Positions 5,705 through 11,884 are shown, numbered from the stretch's first letter. The stretch is 15,605 nucleotides of DNA from JAMCRM01 sp041685075 (GCA_041685075.1 JAWLGN010000122.1:1-15605); one strand, 5' to 3'. Numbers and translations: made by a program. Notes: a model not told the origin generated them from the sequence alone.

Positions 5705-6642
5705 CGTCTCCCCCGGGTGGCCAGCAGAATGGCCACAAGCGCGGCGCCGCCGAGTAGCAGCCATCCGGTGGTTGATCCGCCGACGCCGACGCCCGGGAAG
5801 GCCAGCGGGCCGGATCCGGGCTGCTGCTGGTAGTACACGGCGGACCCTTGCTGCAGATACTGGCCAGGCGCGAGCTGCGGCACGCTGTAGCGCGCCTGCA
5901 TGATGGAGCCGGTTACGTCCAGTCCCTTGGTGGCCAGGTTGGTGAGGGCATCCCAGTTGATGCCCAAGCCTGATAGTCGGTGCATGGTCTCCTCGATCGG
6001 CCAGAGCCGGCTCTTGCCGGCGGCCGGCACCTCGCGGCCTGGCCGCGGATCGACGCCGGCCTGCGTCGAGCAGTCCAGCGGCAAAGGCCCATCCGGCAGC
6101 AAAGCGACGGGGTAGACGTGGCTGTACACGTCGGGTTCGAGCGGATTGGCCGCGACGGTCTTGTAAACGGCCGGAATGCCGGCGGCCCGCAGCATCGCGG
6201 CGCAAAGCATGCTGCTGTCGTCGCAGTCTCCCTGCGGATCGGGCATCGCCACCAGGTCGGCGGGCCGGATCAATACCTCGGCCTCTGCCGGCGATGGCCG
6301 GAAGCCGGCCAGGCTGCTGTCGTCGACGAAACGCACGCGCCGGCGAATCCACCGGTGAATCGCCTCGGCCGCCCAGTAGGCGTTAGGCGCGCGCCGCGGC
6401 ATGGCCCCGATGGCCTCGCGCGTGGCCGCCTGGATCAGCGGGTGGACCGCATCCTCACGGGCGTACTGCGCCATGCGGCGGATAGTCTGTGCGGTGGCGC
6501 TTTCGTCGTGCTCGGGCTGCGGACGGGGTTCCGCCGTGTAGCGGACGGGCGCTTGAAAGGCGTGATGGAAGTGGAGCGAGACGGCCTGTCCGCCGGCCTG
6601 AGCCTGAGCCTGCGCTGGGCTGTGTGATCTCGCTCCCTGCAC
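5701..6642 (-). CDS. Membrane-anchored transglutaminase-fold cysteine peptidase-like protein
   Basis: The protein has 313 aa. A transglutaminase-like core spans about 85-195: helix AAEAIHRWIRRRVRF, then the nucleophile motif GDCDDSS (C140), the His in YSHVYPVA (H175) and the Asp in PLDCS (D190). This is the complete Cys-His-Asp triad of the superfamily, whose members are mostly peptidases, amidases or cross-linking enzymes. After a Gln/Pro-rich linker (about 255-290), a C-terminal transmembrane helix (TGWLLLGGAALVAILLA) ends in TRGRR. The start is uncertain: GTG 6642 lies inside a 16-bp repeat and has no clear ribosome-binding site. It is first in the late operon, overlapping the next gene by TTGA. 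Possible roles are peptidoglycan cleavage during entry, virion maturation or protein cross-linking. The fold is well supported; the role is inferred. Confidence 0.88.
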   Translation of the reverse strand: MQGARSHSPAQAQAQAGGQAVSLHFHHAFQAPVRYTAEPRPQPEHDESATAQTIRRMAQYAREDAVHPLIQAATREAIGAMPRRAPNAYWAAEAIHRWIRRRVRFVDDSSLAGFRPSPAEAEVLIRPADLVAMPDPQGDCDDSSMLCAAMLRAAGIPAVYKTVAANPLEPDVYSHVYPVALLPDGPLPLDCSTQAGVDPRPGREVPAAGKSRLWPIEETMHRLSGLGINWDALTNLATKGLDVTGSIMQARYSVPQLAPGQYLQQGSAVYYQQQPGSGPLAFPGVGVGGSTTGWLLLGGAALVAILLATRGRR

Positions 6643-6644
6643 AA
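6629..6644. repeat. 16-bp direct repeat, copy 1
   Basis: CTCGCTCCCTGCACAA is identical to the copy at 6718-6733, 89 bp away. This copy overlaps the GTG start of the peptidase gene and is followed on the plus strand by an 8-bp-stem hairpin (GGCGATTT at 6646-6653, AAATCGCC at 6661-6668). Confidence 0.85.
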
Positions 6645-6645
6645 G

Positions 6646-6668
6646 GGCGATTTTCAGGTCAAATCGCC
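6646..6668. other. Hairpin next to repeat copy 1
   Basis: GGCGATTT and AAATCGCC form a perfect 8-bp stem with a 7-nt loop, one base after the first 16-bp repeat. It could be an operator half-site pair or an RNA hairpin in the late leader. Confidence 0.6.
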
Positions 6669-6717
6669 GCGAAACAAAGCGCCTTTCTATTGTATTCTAT
6701 AGTACCGTAAAGGCTGG

Positions 6718-6733
6718 CTCGCTCCCTGCACAA
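6718..6733. repeat. 16-bp direct repeat, copy 2
   Basis: This is an exact second copy of CTCGCTCCCTGCACAA. It too is followed on the plus strand by a short hairpin: GCGGA (6738-6742), loop AAA, TCCGC (6746-6750). On the minus strand that hairpin is followed by GTTTTTG. The order repeat-then-hairpin is the same at both copies. Confidence 0.85.
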
Positions 6734-6767
6734 AAACGCGGAAAATCCGCCGGTTAGGAGCGCGAGC

Positions 6768-8039
6768 ATGCCCAGAAAATCGGCCCAGCCTGAAGTCCTG
6801 GACTTCTCGAAGAGCCTGCAGAAGCTGACTCCCGAACGCTTTTTTCAGTTCATCCGGGAGTATCCCAGTTCCGATGGAACCTCCACTTACATCTACCGCT
6901 TGCAGCCGGTAATCAACCGGCGCCAGGCCGGGATCGAGACCAGTTATATCGAGGTCACCAGCAGCCCAATTGACGAGGAATACCTTCTCCGGACCCATGG
7001 CAGCGGGTCGTATCACCTGAAGTTCAGCGACGCCAACAAACCCAAGGGTTTGACCGAAGTGGCGAAAACCACGGTGGAAATTTGGGATCCGCACGTGGAC
7101 CCGTGCATCAACCCGGCCGAGTTGGTGGTCTCCGCGCCGGCAAACGACAAGTGGCTGCAGAAGTACCTGGCAATGGGGTGGATCGTGGAAGACGGCAAAC
7201 TGAAACAGCCGGCCTCGGCGTCGTCCGAAGCCGGCGTGCTCGCGCAGACGGTTTCCGACCTGGCGGACCGGCTCTCGAAGCCCGCTGCCGATTCGGGCAA
7301 TGAGGTGGTTAAGCGCGCTTTGGACGTGCTCACCGCGCCGCGGCAAGATGACAGCCTCGAGCGCGCCTTCAAGATCGCGGAGCGGCTCCGGCCCCAAACG
7401 GACCCGGTGCAAGTCGAGCTGGTCCGAACGCTCGTGGAGCTCGTCGGCGAACGGCGCCAGGCCACGGCGCCGGCGGCGGTCAATCCGATCACCCAACTGA
7501 AGGAAACGGCCGCGCTGCTCAAGGAGTTCGGCTGGGGCGCGCGTGAGGGCGGCGGATCGTCGTCGTGGATGGATCTGGTTACGGCCCTGCCGGGAATCCT
7601 GCAGTATGGCGCCGAGTTCCTGGGGAATTTGGTGGCGGTGCGGGCCATGGCGCCGTTGGGGATGCCGGCCGCGGTGCCGGGCCCTTCGGTGCCGCCGCCG
7701 ATCATGAGTGAGGGCGCCGCGGCGCCCGGAGGTCAAATGCCCAATCTGAACGAGCTGATCGAAGTAGGCCGGGATGCCATGGACGCTTTCGAGCGGGGCA
7801 TCGACGGAGACGATTTCGCGCACGCCCTGATCTGCCGGCGCGGCGGGGAAGAGTTGTACGCCGCTCTGAGCGCCATGGGCAAAGAGCGCGTCCTGAGCGC
7901 CATCTCGATGGTGCCTGGCCTGGGCCAGCAACTAGCCGAGCGGCGCACCGAAATGGAAATCTGGCTGGATGCCTTCATCCGGTACGGCCTGGAACCGGCC
8001 GATAGCCCGGAAACGGCCGCCGGGGCCGGGGTAGCGTAG
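6768..8039 (+). CDS. 423-aa unknown protein, the only plus-strand gene of the element
   Basis: The ATG at 6768 has AGGAG 7 nt upstream. Residues about 20-145 form an alpha/beta domain (TPERFFQFIREYP, YIYRLQPVINRRQAGIET, EYLLRTHGSGSYHLKFSD, EIWD, KYLAMGWIV) that looks conserved in style. Residues 155-255 are helical and charged. Residues about 267-300 are hydrophobic and could touch a membrane. Residues 300-325 are a Pro/Gly linker and 326-405 a helical C-terminal domain. There is no Walker A motif, so it is not a packaging ATPase. It stands alone between divergent repeats and the convergent early operon. It may be a minor structural, vertex or genome-entry protein, or a regulator of its own control region. 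I have seen no name for this family. Confidence 0.88.
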   Translation: MPRKSAQPEVLDFSKSLQKLTPERFFQFIREYPSSDGTSTYIYRLQPVINRRQAGIETSYIEVTSSPIDEEYLLRTHGSGSYHLKFSDANKPKGLTEVAKTTVEIWDPHVDPCINPAELVVSAPANDKWLQKYLAMGWIVEDGKLKQPASASSEAGVLAQTVSDLADRLSKPAADSGNEVVKRALDVLTAPRQDDSLERAFKIAERLRPQTDPVQVELVRTLVELVGERRQATAPAAVNPITQLKETAALLKEFGWGAREGGGSSSWMDLVTALPGILQYGAEFLGNLVAVRAMAPLGMPAAVPGPSVPPPIMSEGAAAPGGQMPNLNELIEVGRDAMDAFERGIDGDDFAHALICRRGGEELYAALSAMGKERVLSAISMVPGLGQQLAERRTEMEIWLDAFIRYGLEPADSPETAAGAGVA

Positions 8040-8088
8040 TCTACCCCCTGGTTTGCCCCGGCGGACGCCAGGAAGGGCCCTTTGCGCG
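8040..8088. other. Short convergent intergenic with a GGGCCC palindrome
   Basis: Only 49 bp separate the stops of the plus-strand 423-aa gene and the minus-strand early operon. It contains a 10-bp palindrome AAGGGCCCTT (8073-8082) and a weak CCTGG/CCAGG pairing. No T-tract is present, so a bidirectional intrinsic terminator is not demonstrated. Confidence 0.3.
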
Positions 8089-8307
8089 TCAAATTCGGCC
8101 CTTCCTTGCGCCGAAGCGGACGGCCTGAATCTCCGTTCCGGGGTTCAGGCCGCTCGCCTGCCGTTCCGCAAGTTCGGCGGTATAGTCCTCGATCCGCCGG
8201 CTGAGGCTGCGAGCGCGGTTGACATCGCCCCGGGCGGCCGCCGCCGACAGTGACGCCTGAAGGCCGTAGATCCGCGCACGTATCTGGCAGTTTGTAAGCT
8301 TGCTCAT
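8089..8307 (-). CDS. Unknown 72-aa helical protein
   Basis: The ATG at 8307 overlaps the upstream stop (ATGA) and GAGGAAG lies 6-12 nt before it. The protein is mostly charged helix (CQIRARIYGLQASLSAAAAR, NRARSLSRRIEDYTAELAE), with coiled-coil character at about 30-50 and a basic C-terminus. It is the last gene of the early operon. No family is recognised. It could be a small DNA-binding or antagonist protein, as is common at the ends of phage early operons. Confidence 0.75.
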   Translation of the reverse strand: MSKLTNCQIRARIYGLQASLSAAAARGDVNRARSLSRRIEDYTAELAERQASGLNPGTEIQAVRFGARKGRI

Positions 8308-8522
8308 CTCCGCTTCCTCTTCGTTGGCTGGTTCTCGACCTGCGCCTGGCGGGCTATCATCTTCCAGCCGAGTTCATAGACGGTCCTGAAGTCCACCGAC
8401 ACGCCGGCGCGCCGGCCCTTCTCCCGGAGGTGGATAAATCCGGCGTGCAGCTCGGCGATCAGGGGACGGCCGCGGTACTGAACGGCCGTCTCGCGGCGGA
8501 CGGGCTTTGCGAGCGTGGTCAT
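8304..8522 (-). CDS. Unknown 72-aa basic protein
   Basis: The ATG at 8522 overlaps the upstream stop (ATGA), with AAGGTGG five bases upstream. The protein is basic at both ends (KPVRRE, PTKRKRR). Its centre reads YRGRPLIAELHAGFIHLREK, then GVSVDFRTVYELGWKMIARQ. The pattern suggests a small helix-rich nucleic-acid-binding protein. It overlaps its downstream neighbour by ATGA. The family is not recognised. Confidence 0.75.
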   Translation of the reverse strand: MTTLAKPVRRETAVQYRGRPLIAELHAGFIHLREKGRRAGVSVDFRTVYELGWKMIARQAQVENQPTKRKRR

Positions 8523-8719
8523 GGAGCCACCTTTCCGGCAGGCCTGGAAAGCCGGCGCCATCTCTTGGTTGTCTGGCGGTTCGTGCGCTGGATTACCGGG
8601 CCTGGTCCAAACCTCGCGTTGGATACGAAACCGCGGGCGCACTCCCAGCCCCACTTCGATATCGGCCGGATTCCGGTTGCGGGGTCGATATTCGGATCAT
8701 TGCGGCTTTGGCTTCGCAT
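8519..8719 (-). CDS. Unknown 66-aa basic protein overlapping the 166-aa gene
   Basis: The start at 8719 lies 23 bp inside the end of the upstream gene and has AAGGAG 8 nt before it, within the upstream coding sequence. Its stop overlaps the next start (ATGA). The product is Arg/Trp-rich and of low predicted structure (PISKWGWECARGF, TTKRWRRLSRP). Coupling at both ends and the ribosome-binding site are the main support; the amino-acid sequence alone would not convince. Confidence 0.6.
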   Translation of the reverse strand: MRSQSRNDPNIDPATGIRPISKWGWECARGFVSNARFGPGPVIQRTNRQTTKRWRRLSRPAGKVAP

Positions 8720-9197
8720 GACTGCATCTCCTTGCCTCGGCCGCTTCAGTGGCGACTCTCAAACCCACCATCACGCCTTCGGAAAACAGTTGTTCACCGA
8801 ATTGCGACAGGCCCGCAGGTAGATCGGCGCGGCCGCCGTTGAATGCCTGTTCGAGCGCTTCGGCCGCCTGGTCGGTGGCGGCTCGAATAGCCGGGGAGTG
8901 TTCCTCGATGATTTCATCCAGGCGGCCCAACAGATCACGGGAACTGGCCAGGCCACGGTTGATTTGGCATCTGGCCAGGTTGGCCAGGTCCTCCGCGTCG
9001 GATGTTTCGATCACGTCTTGAAGTTTCGAGATTGAGAGCAAAGCGGCTAGGGCGCACGCTTCGAGGGGCGGAATGGTGTCTCCGGGCGCATATTCGGACG
9101 GCATCCGGAGCGGCGCAGGCGAGAATTTGACGGTTACGTGGACGGCTTCCGGCATGGAGTCGTCGGTTTCGATGGTGATAATCGCTGTGCGCTTCAT
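8697..9197 (-). CDS. Unknown 166-aa protein
   Basis: The ATG at 9197 overlaps the stop of the 436-aa gene (ATGA) with AGGAGGACC directly upstream, so the longer in-frame GTG/ATG reading into the upstream gene is rejected. Residues 1-30 alternate like two beta strands (RTAIITIETDD, AVHVTVKFSPAP). Residues about 60-155 are helical (ACALAALLSISKLQDVIE, RLDEIIEEHSPAIRAATDQA, FGEQLFSEGVMVGLRVATEA). There is no membrane segment. It is translated right after the candidate initiator, so a partner in replication or regulation is plausible. No family is recognised. Confidence 0.8.
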   Translation of the reverse strand: MKRTAIITIETDDSMPEAVHVTVKFSPAPLRMPSEYAPGDTIPPLEACALAALLSISKLQDVIETSDAEDLANLARCQINRGLASSRDLLGRLDEIIEEHSPAIRAATDQAAEALEQAFNGGRADLPAGLSQFGEQLFSEGVMVGLRVATEAAEARRCSHAKPKPQ

Positions 9198-10504
9198 CGG
9201 TCCTCCTCCCAGCTCGCCAGGACCTGGCGGGCCAGTTCGCGGTCGCAATCATCGGCCTTCGGATCGGCCAGGACGTTTCGCCAGAAACGGATCGATTCTT
9301 CGCGTCCCTGCACTTCCTGGGCGCGTTCGCAGGCCTCTCCCGCTTCCTTGGCCTGGCGCCATGCTTCTACGTGCGCGCAGAATTCCTCTGCCAGGCCGTT
9401 CTTTGCGAACACCAAGCCGGCGCGGATACGGCTTTTCTGCCGGCGCCTGGCCACCAGGTCTATGAAGGCTTGGCGGTCGTAATCAGCGCCGATCCTGGTG
9501 GCGATGCGGCCGTCCAGCTCTTCGAGCGCTTCGGTCGACAGGAACTCCGTTGGAAAGCAAAGCCGAAGTCCGGACAGGGCAGGCAGGCAGGCAGGTTCCT
9601 CGGGCTCTCGTTGCTCGGGTGCCTGCCTGCAAATACTGGAAATACTGGTTTCCTTTAGAGATTCCGAGGCTTTGTTGTCGGTTGCGACCACCGAAACCAG
9701 CTTTTTGTAGGCATCCCCGACCACTTTCAAGGCCGGCTGAAGCTCTTTTTCGATGATGTCTTTGTTGTCTGGATTGACCACAATTGCGCCGGTCTCCGAG
9801 AGCTTGCGAAGCGACCGAAAAATGGTCTTGACAAGCGTTCCGCAGATGTGCGAAAGTTGGGCATCTAGTAAGTGGCTGTCTTTTGAGTCACTTGCGGACC
9901 CATTGTGGTCAGGTGAGACCACAATTTCGGGTTCTTCCACGGTCCGGACCGGGATCGGACGGGCGTAGAAGAACATCTGGACGCCGTTTTTGACTCGGCG
10001 CCCCGTTATCCTCGCAATGCCAAGCCGCTCCAATTGTCGCAAGGCCCTCCTGACCCTGTGTCGGTCTATGCGGCCGAGCGCGTCTTGTGCATTGAGCTCG
10101 TCGACGATATCTCCGGGCGCCAACGGGACGGGTCGCCCGAACTTATCCAGGACCGCGTTTCCGCGGTCGTCGGTCTTCACGGCCAAGCGGCTGCGCTGCC
10201 CGATGGCGTGACGCATACCGACGGCCCAAACGCGGATCATCTCCACGGTCATTGGCTTGTCAGGTTTGGTGAGAACCTCTAACTGCGGCGCGGTGATGAA
10301 CTGCCACTCTCCCGCGCGGATCCCCATCCGTAGCAGAAACTGAGGACTCTGGTCCTGGCGGTAGCCGCGGCATTCGCAGAGGGTGCAGGCGGAGCCGATG
10401 CTACCAGCCGTATGAACCGAACTCGGGTGCCTGCACAAGCACACCTTCACCTGGGGCACGGCGGCCAGGCGCGGCGCGGCGGATCTCCTGCTCGCCTTAC
10501 TCAC
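9194..10504 (-). CDS. Zinc-motif winged-helix protein, candidate replication initiator or early regulator
   Basis: The protein has 436 aa from GTG 10504, which has a perfect AGGAGG 7-8 nt upstream and overlaps the previous stop (GTGA). The much longer ATG frame upstream is a shadow of the 82-aa gene. Near the N-terminus is C22-x-C24-x-H26-x4-H31-x8-C40-x2-C43-x-C45, a zinc-finger-like cluster. Residues about 65-180 look like a winged-helix DNA-binding domain (TVEMIRVWAVGMRHAIGQ, DRHRVRRALRQLERLGIARI). The remainder is helical and charged, with a low-complexity middle. No HUH, Walker or primase catalytic motif is seen, so it would act by binding DNA and recruiting host enzymes. The family is inferred from architecture; phage replication-organiser proteins share it, but so do regulators. 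Confidence 0.85.
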   Translation of the reverse strand: MSKASRRSAAPRLAAVPQVKVCLCRHPSSVHTAGSIGSACTLCECRGYRQDQSPQFLLRMGIRAGEWQFITAPQLEVLTKPDKPMTVEMIRVWAVGMRHAIGQRSRLAVKTDDRGNAVLDKFGRPVPLAPGDIVDELNAQDALGRIDRHRVRRALRQLERLGIARITGRRVKNGVQMFFYARPIPVRTVEEPEIVVSPDHNGSASDSKDSHLLDAQLSHICGTLVKTIFRSLRKLSETGAIVVNPDNKDIIEKELQPALKVVGDAYKKLVSVVATDNKASESLKETSISSICRQAPEQREPEEPACLPALSGLRLCFPTEFLSTEALEELDGRIATRIGADYDRQAFIDLVARRRQKSRIRAGLVFAKNGLAEEFCAHVEAWRQAKEAGEACERAQEVQGREESIRFWRNVLADPKADDCDRELARQVLASWEEDR

Positions 10505-10749
10505 CGTTCTTGCCTCCTGGTACCGGTCAGGATCGCGATTAACCCGGCGAGGTCCGCGAACTCGGCGAAGCGCTCTTCCGAACACCCGTGTGTGTCGCGC
10601 CAGGAATAGAGCAAGCCGGCGCCATCGGTCCGAATCTCGATTTCGAGCTGATGGCCTTCCCGGATCTCGTACGCTCTGAACAGCTCCAGCAAGCTTGACA
10701 ACGTGAGGTTTCCCCAGTTTGCGCTCTGTATGTGTGAATTGGTACTCAT
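10501..10749 (-). CDS. Unknown 82-aa protein, first gene of early operon
   Basis: The ATG at 10749 has GGAGG 9 nt upstream. The frame stays open further upstream, but no better start exists there. The sequence is soluble and acidic: LTLSSLLELFRAYEIREGHQ, then LEIEIRTDGAGLLYSW, then EERFAEFADLAGLIAILTG. It would fit a small alpha/beta fold. It overlaps the candidate initiator by GTGA, so the two are made together. As the promoter-proximal early gene it could be an autoregulator, but no helix-turn-helix is evident. No family is recognised. Confidence 0.75.
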   Translation of the reverse strand: MSTNSHIQSANWGNLTLSSLLELFRAYEIREGHQLEIEIRTDGAGLLYSWRDTHGCSEERFAEFADLAGLIAILTGTRRQER

Positions 10750-10973
10750 TTGCTGAATCCTCCATGGGCGCACCTGCGCCCGAGCTGTCTTTTCCTTGGG
10801 TTCAGCGCTGGGGGTGTGGCAAAATGGAGATGCAGCCGACAGCCTTCCAGCGCTCTCTGTATGCATGACTCGCCGCAGAAAGTTGGGCTCAAACAATCTT
10901 GCTGCTGCGAGTCAAAAAGACGAAGTCATGGGAGGTGACCTTCCACGGCTGAGCCTGGATCCTGGTCGGGATC
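10750..10973. promoter_or_regulatory. Early-operon upstream region and element/chromosome junction
   Basis: I see no supported gene in these 224 bp. They hold a 7+7 palindrome at 10766-10781 (GGGCGCA, CC, TGCGCCC) right next to the ribosome-binding site of the 82-aa gene. There is also a 13-bp inverted repeat with one mismatch at 10866-10878 and 10902-10914. A TTGACT box (minus, 10916-10911) resembles a -35 element but has no matching -10. The region must contain the early promoter and, near its right end, the point where receptor-like coding begins. Confidence 0.5.
10766..10781. promoter_or_regulatory. Palindrome beside the early ribosome-binding site
   Basis: GGGCGCACCTGCGCCC is a perfect 7-bp inverted repeat with a 2-bp spacer, 2 bp upstream of the GGAGG of the 82-aa gene. 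It may be an operator for autoregulation; as RNA the loop would be too tight unless the inner pairs open. Confidence 0.5.
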
Positions 10974-11846
10974 GTGCCGCTGTGGCATAATCCCTTCTAC
11001 GGCACCATCACCAATCCCGGCGCGCTCAGCCAGCGACAGGTCCGGCTGGCCCAACTCCTCCGCCCCTACCCGCACTTCCTCGGCATGACGGTTTTCAATC
11101 CCAGCTCCAGCAGTTCGACCTACCACGCCCTGACGCTCAAGTTCGAGCGCCGCTACGCCAGCGGCATCGGCTTTCTCGGCTCCTACACCTGGTCCAAGAA
11201 CATCTCGGATTCCGATGCCACGGTGGGCCCCGCGGCCGGCCACCAGAACACCTACGACCGCAGGGCCGACCGCTCCGTCATCGCCGAGGATGTCACCCAT
11301 CGCTTGATCCTCAGCGCCAGCGCGGAACTGCCCTTTGGCCGCAATAAGTTCATCGGTGCCGGCTGGCATCCGGTGCTGAATGGCATGCTCGGCGGCTGGC
11401 AGGTCAATACCATCCTTTCCATGCAGTCCGGCCTGCCCCTGGCTTTCACCGCCTCCCCGAACAACCTGAACGCCCAGGGTGGCACCCAGCGGCCCAACTC
11501 CAACGGCTTCAGCGCGGCCAAAGACGGACGCATTCAGGACCGCCTGGAAAACTACCTGAATCCCGAAGCCTTCTCCCACCCCGGCCCGTTCCGCTACGGC
11601 AATGTCGGCCGCGTGACCTCGAATGTGCGCGGCCCTCGTCTCAGCAACCTCGACCTGTCGCTGTTCAAGACCTTCTTCATCCGGGAAGGCCTGCGGCTCC
11701 AGGCGCGCGGCGAGTTCTTCAACGCCTTCAACTCGCCCATGTTCGGCCTCCCGAATACCGCTTTCGGCGGCGGGAACTTCGGCCGCATCACCAGCCAGGC
11801 CAACGACCCGCGCCAGGTGCAACTGGCCCTGAAGTTGGTTTTCTGA
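10974..11846 (+). pseudogene. C-terminal fragment of an Oar-like TonB-dependent receptor
   Basis: About 290 residues match the C-terminal third of large acidobacterial TonB-dependent receptors. Recognisable are NPFYGTI, QLLRPYPHF, STYHALTLKFERRYASG, GSYTWSKNISDSD, LPFGRNK, GGWQVNTILSMQSGLPL, LDLSLFKTFFI and the closing ALKLVF, whose terminal Phe is the usual signal for outer-membrane insertion by the BAM complex. Full receptors of this group run to about 1,000-1,200 aa with a carboxypeptidase-like domain, plug and 22-strand barrel. Here the signal, plug and most of the barrel are missing. An in-frame TGA stands at 10950 and the first candidate start (GTG 10974) has no ribosome-binding site. 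Receptor-like sequence begins at or just before NPFYG. It is best read as a 5'-truncated remnant. Confidence 0.85.
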
Positions 11847-11855
11847 ACAACCGGC

Positions 11856-11884
11856 CGGCGGGGAGGCCTTCGCGCTCCCCGCCG
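11856..11884 (+). terminator. GC-rich hairpin after the receptor fragment
   Basis: CGGCGGGGAG (11856-11865) and CTCCCCGCCG (11875-11884) form a perfect 10-bp stem with a 9-nt loop, starting 9 nt after the receptor stop. There is no T-tract, so termination is likely but may need Rho or be incomplete. Confidence 0.55.

Larger units (their letters stand above)
6643..6767. promoter_or_regulatory. Divergent control region, candidate promoter pair or replication origin
   Basis: This 125-bp gap separates the late operon (minus) from the lone plus-strand gene. It holds two 16-bp direct repeats, each next to a hairpin, and an AT-rich island at 6681-6711 that stands out in this GC-rich sequence. The island contains -10-like hexamers on both strands: TATAGT at 6698-6703 plus, TACAAT at 6694-6689 minus. 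No good -35 boxes match, so an activator or a phage factor may be needed. AGGAG at 6756-6760 serves the 423-aa gene. Confidence 0.55.

Noticed and set aside
6738..6750. Intrinsic terminator on the minus strand (GCGGA hairpin then GTTTTTG)
   Set aside because: The stem has only 5 bp, and no minus-strand gene ends here; it would only stop antisense RNA. It is kept as part of the repeat unit instead.
6687..7931. 414-aa minus-strand open frame opposite the 423-aa gene
   Set aside because: Its composition (Arg/His/Gln-rich) is typical of an antisense shadow, it lacks a start site, and the plus-strand protein has a good ribosome-binding site and folded-domain pattern.
6768..8039. Packaging ATPase or terminase
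   Set aside because: No Walker A/B or nuclease motif is present in the protein.
10505..10765. N-terminal extension of the 436-aa protein up to an ATG at 10765
   Set aside because: The extension is the 82-aa gene read in another frame. The GTG at 10504 has a perfect ribosome-binding site and the GTGA overlap.
10814..10991. TGTGGCAAAAT and TGTGGCATAAT as attachment-site direct repeats
   Set aside because: Eleven bases with one mismatch, on the same side of the element, is too weak to propose att or dif sites.
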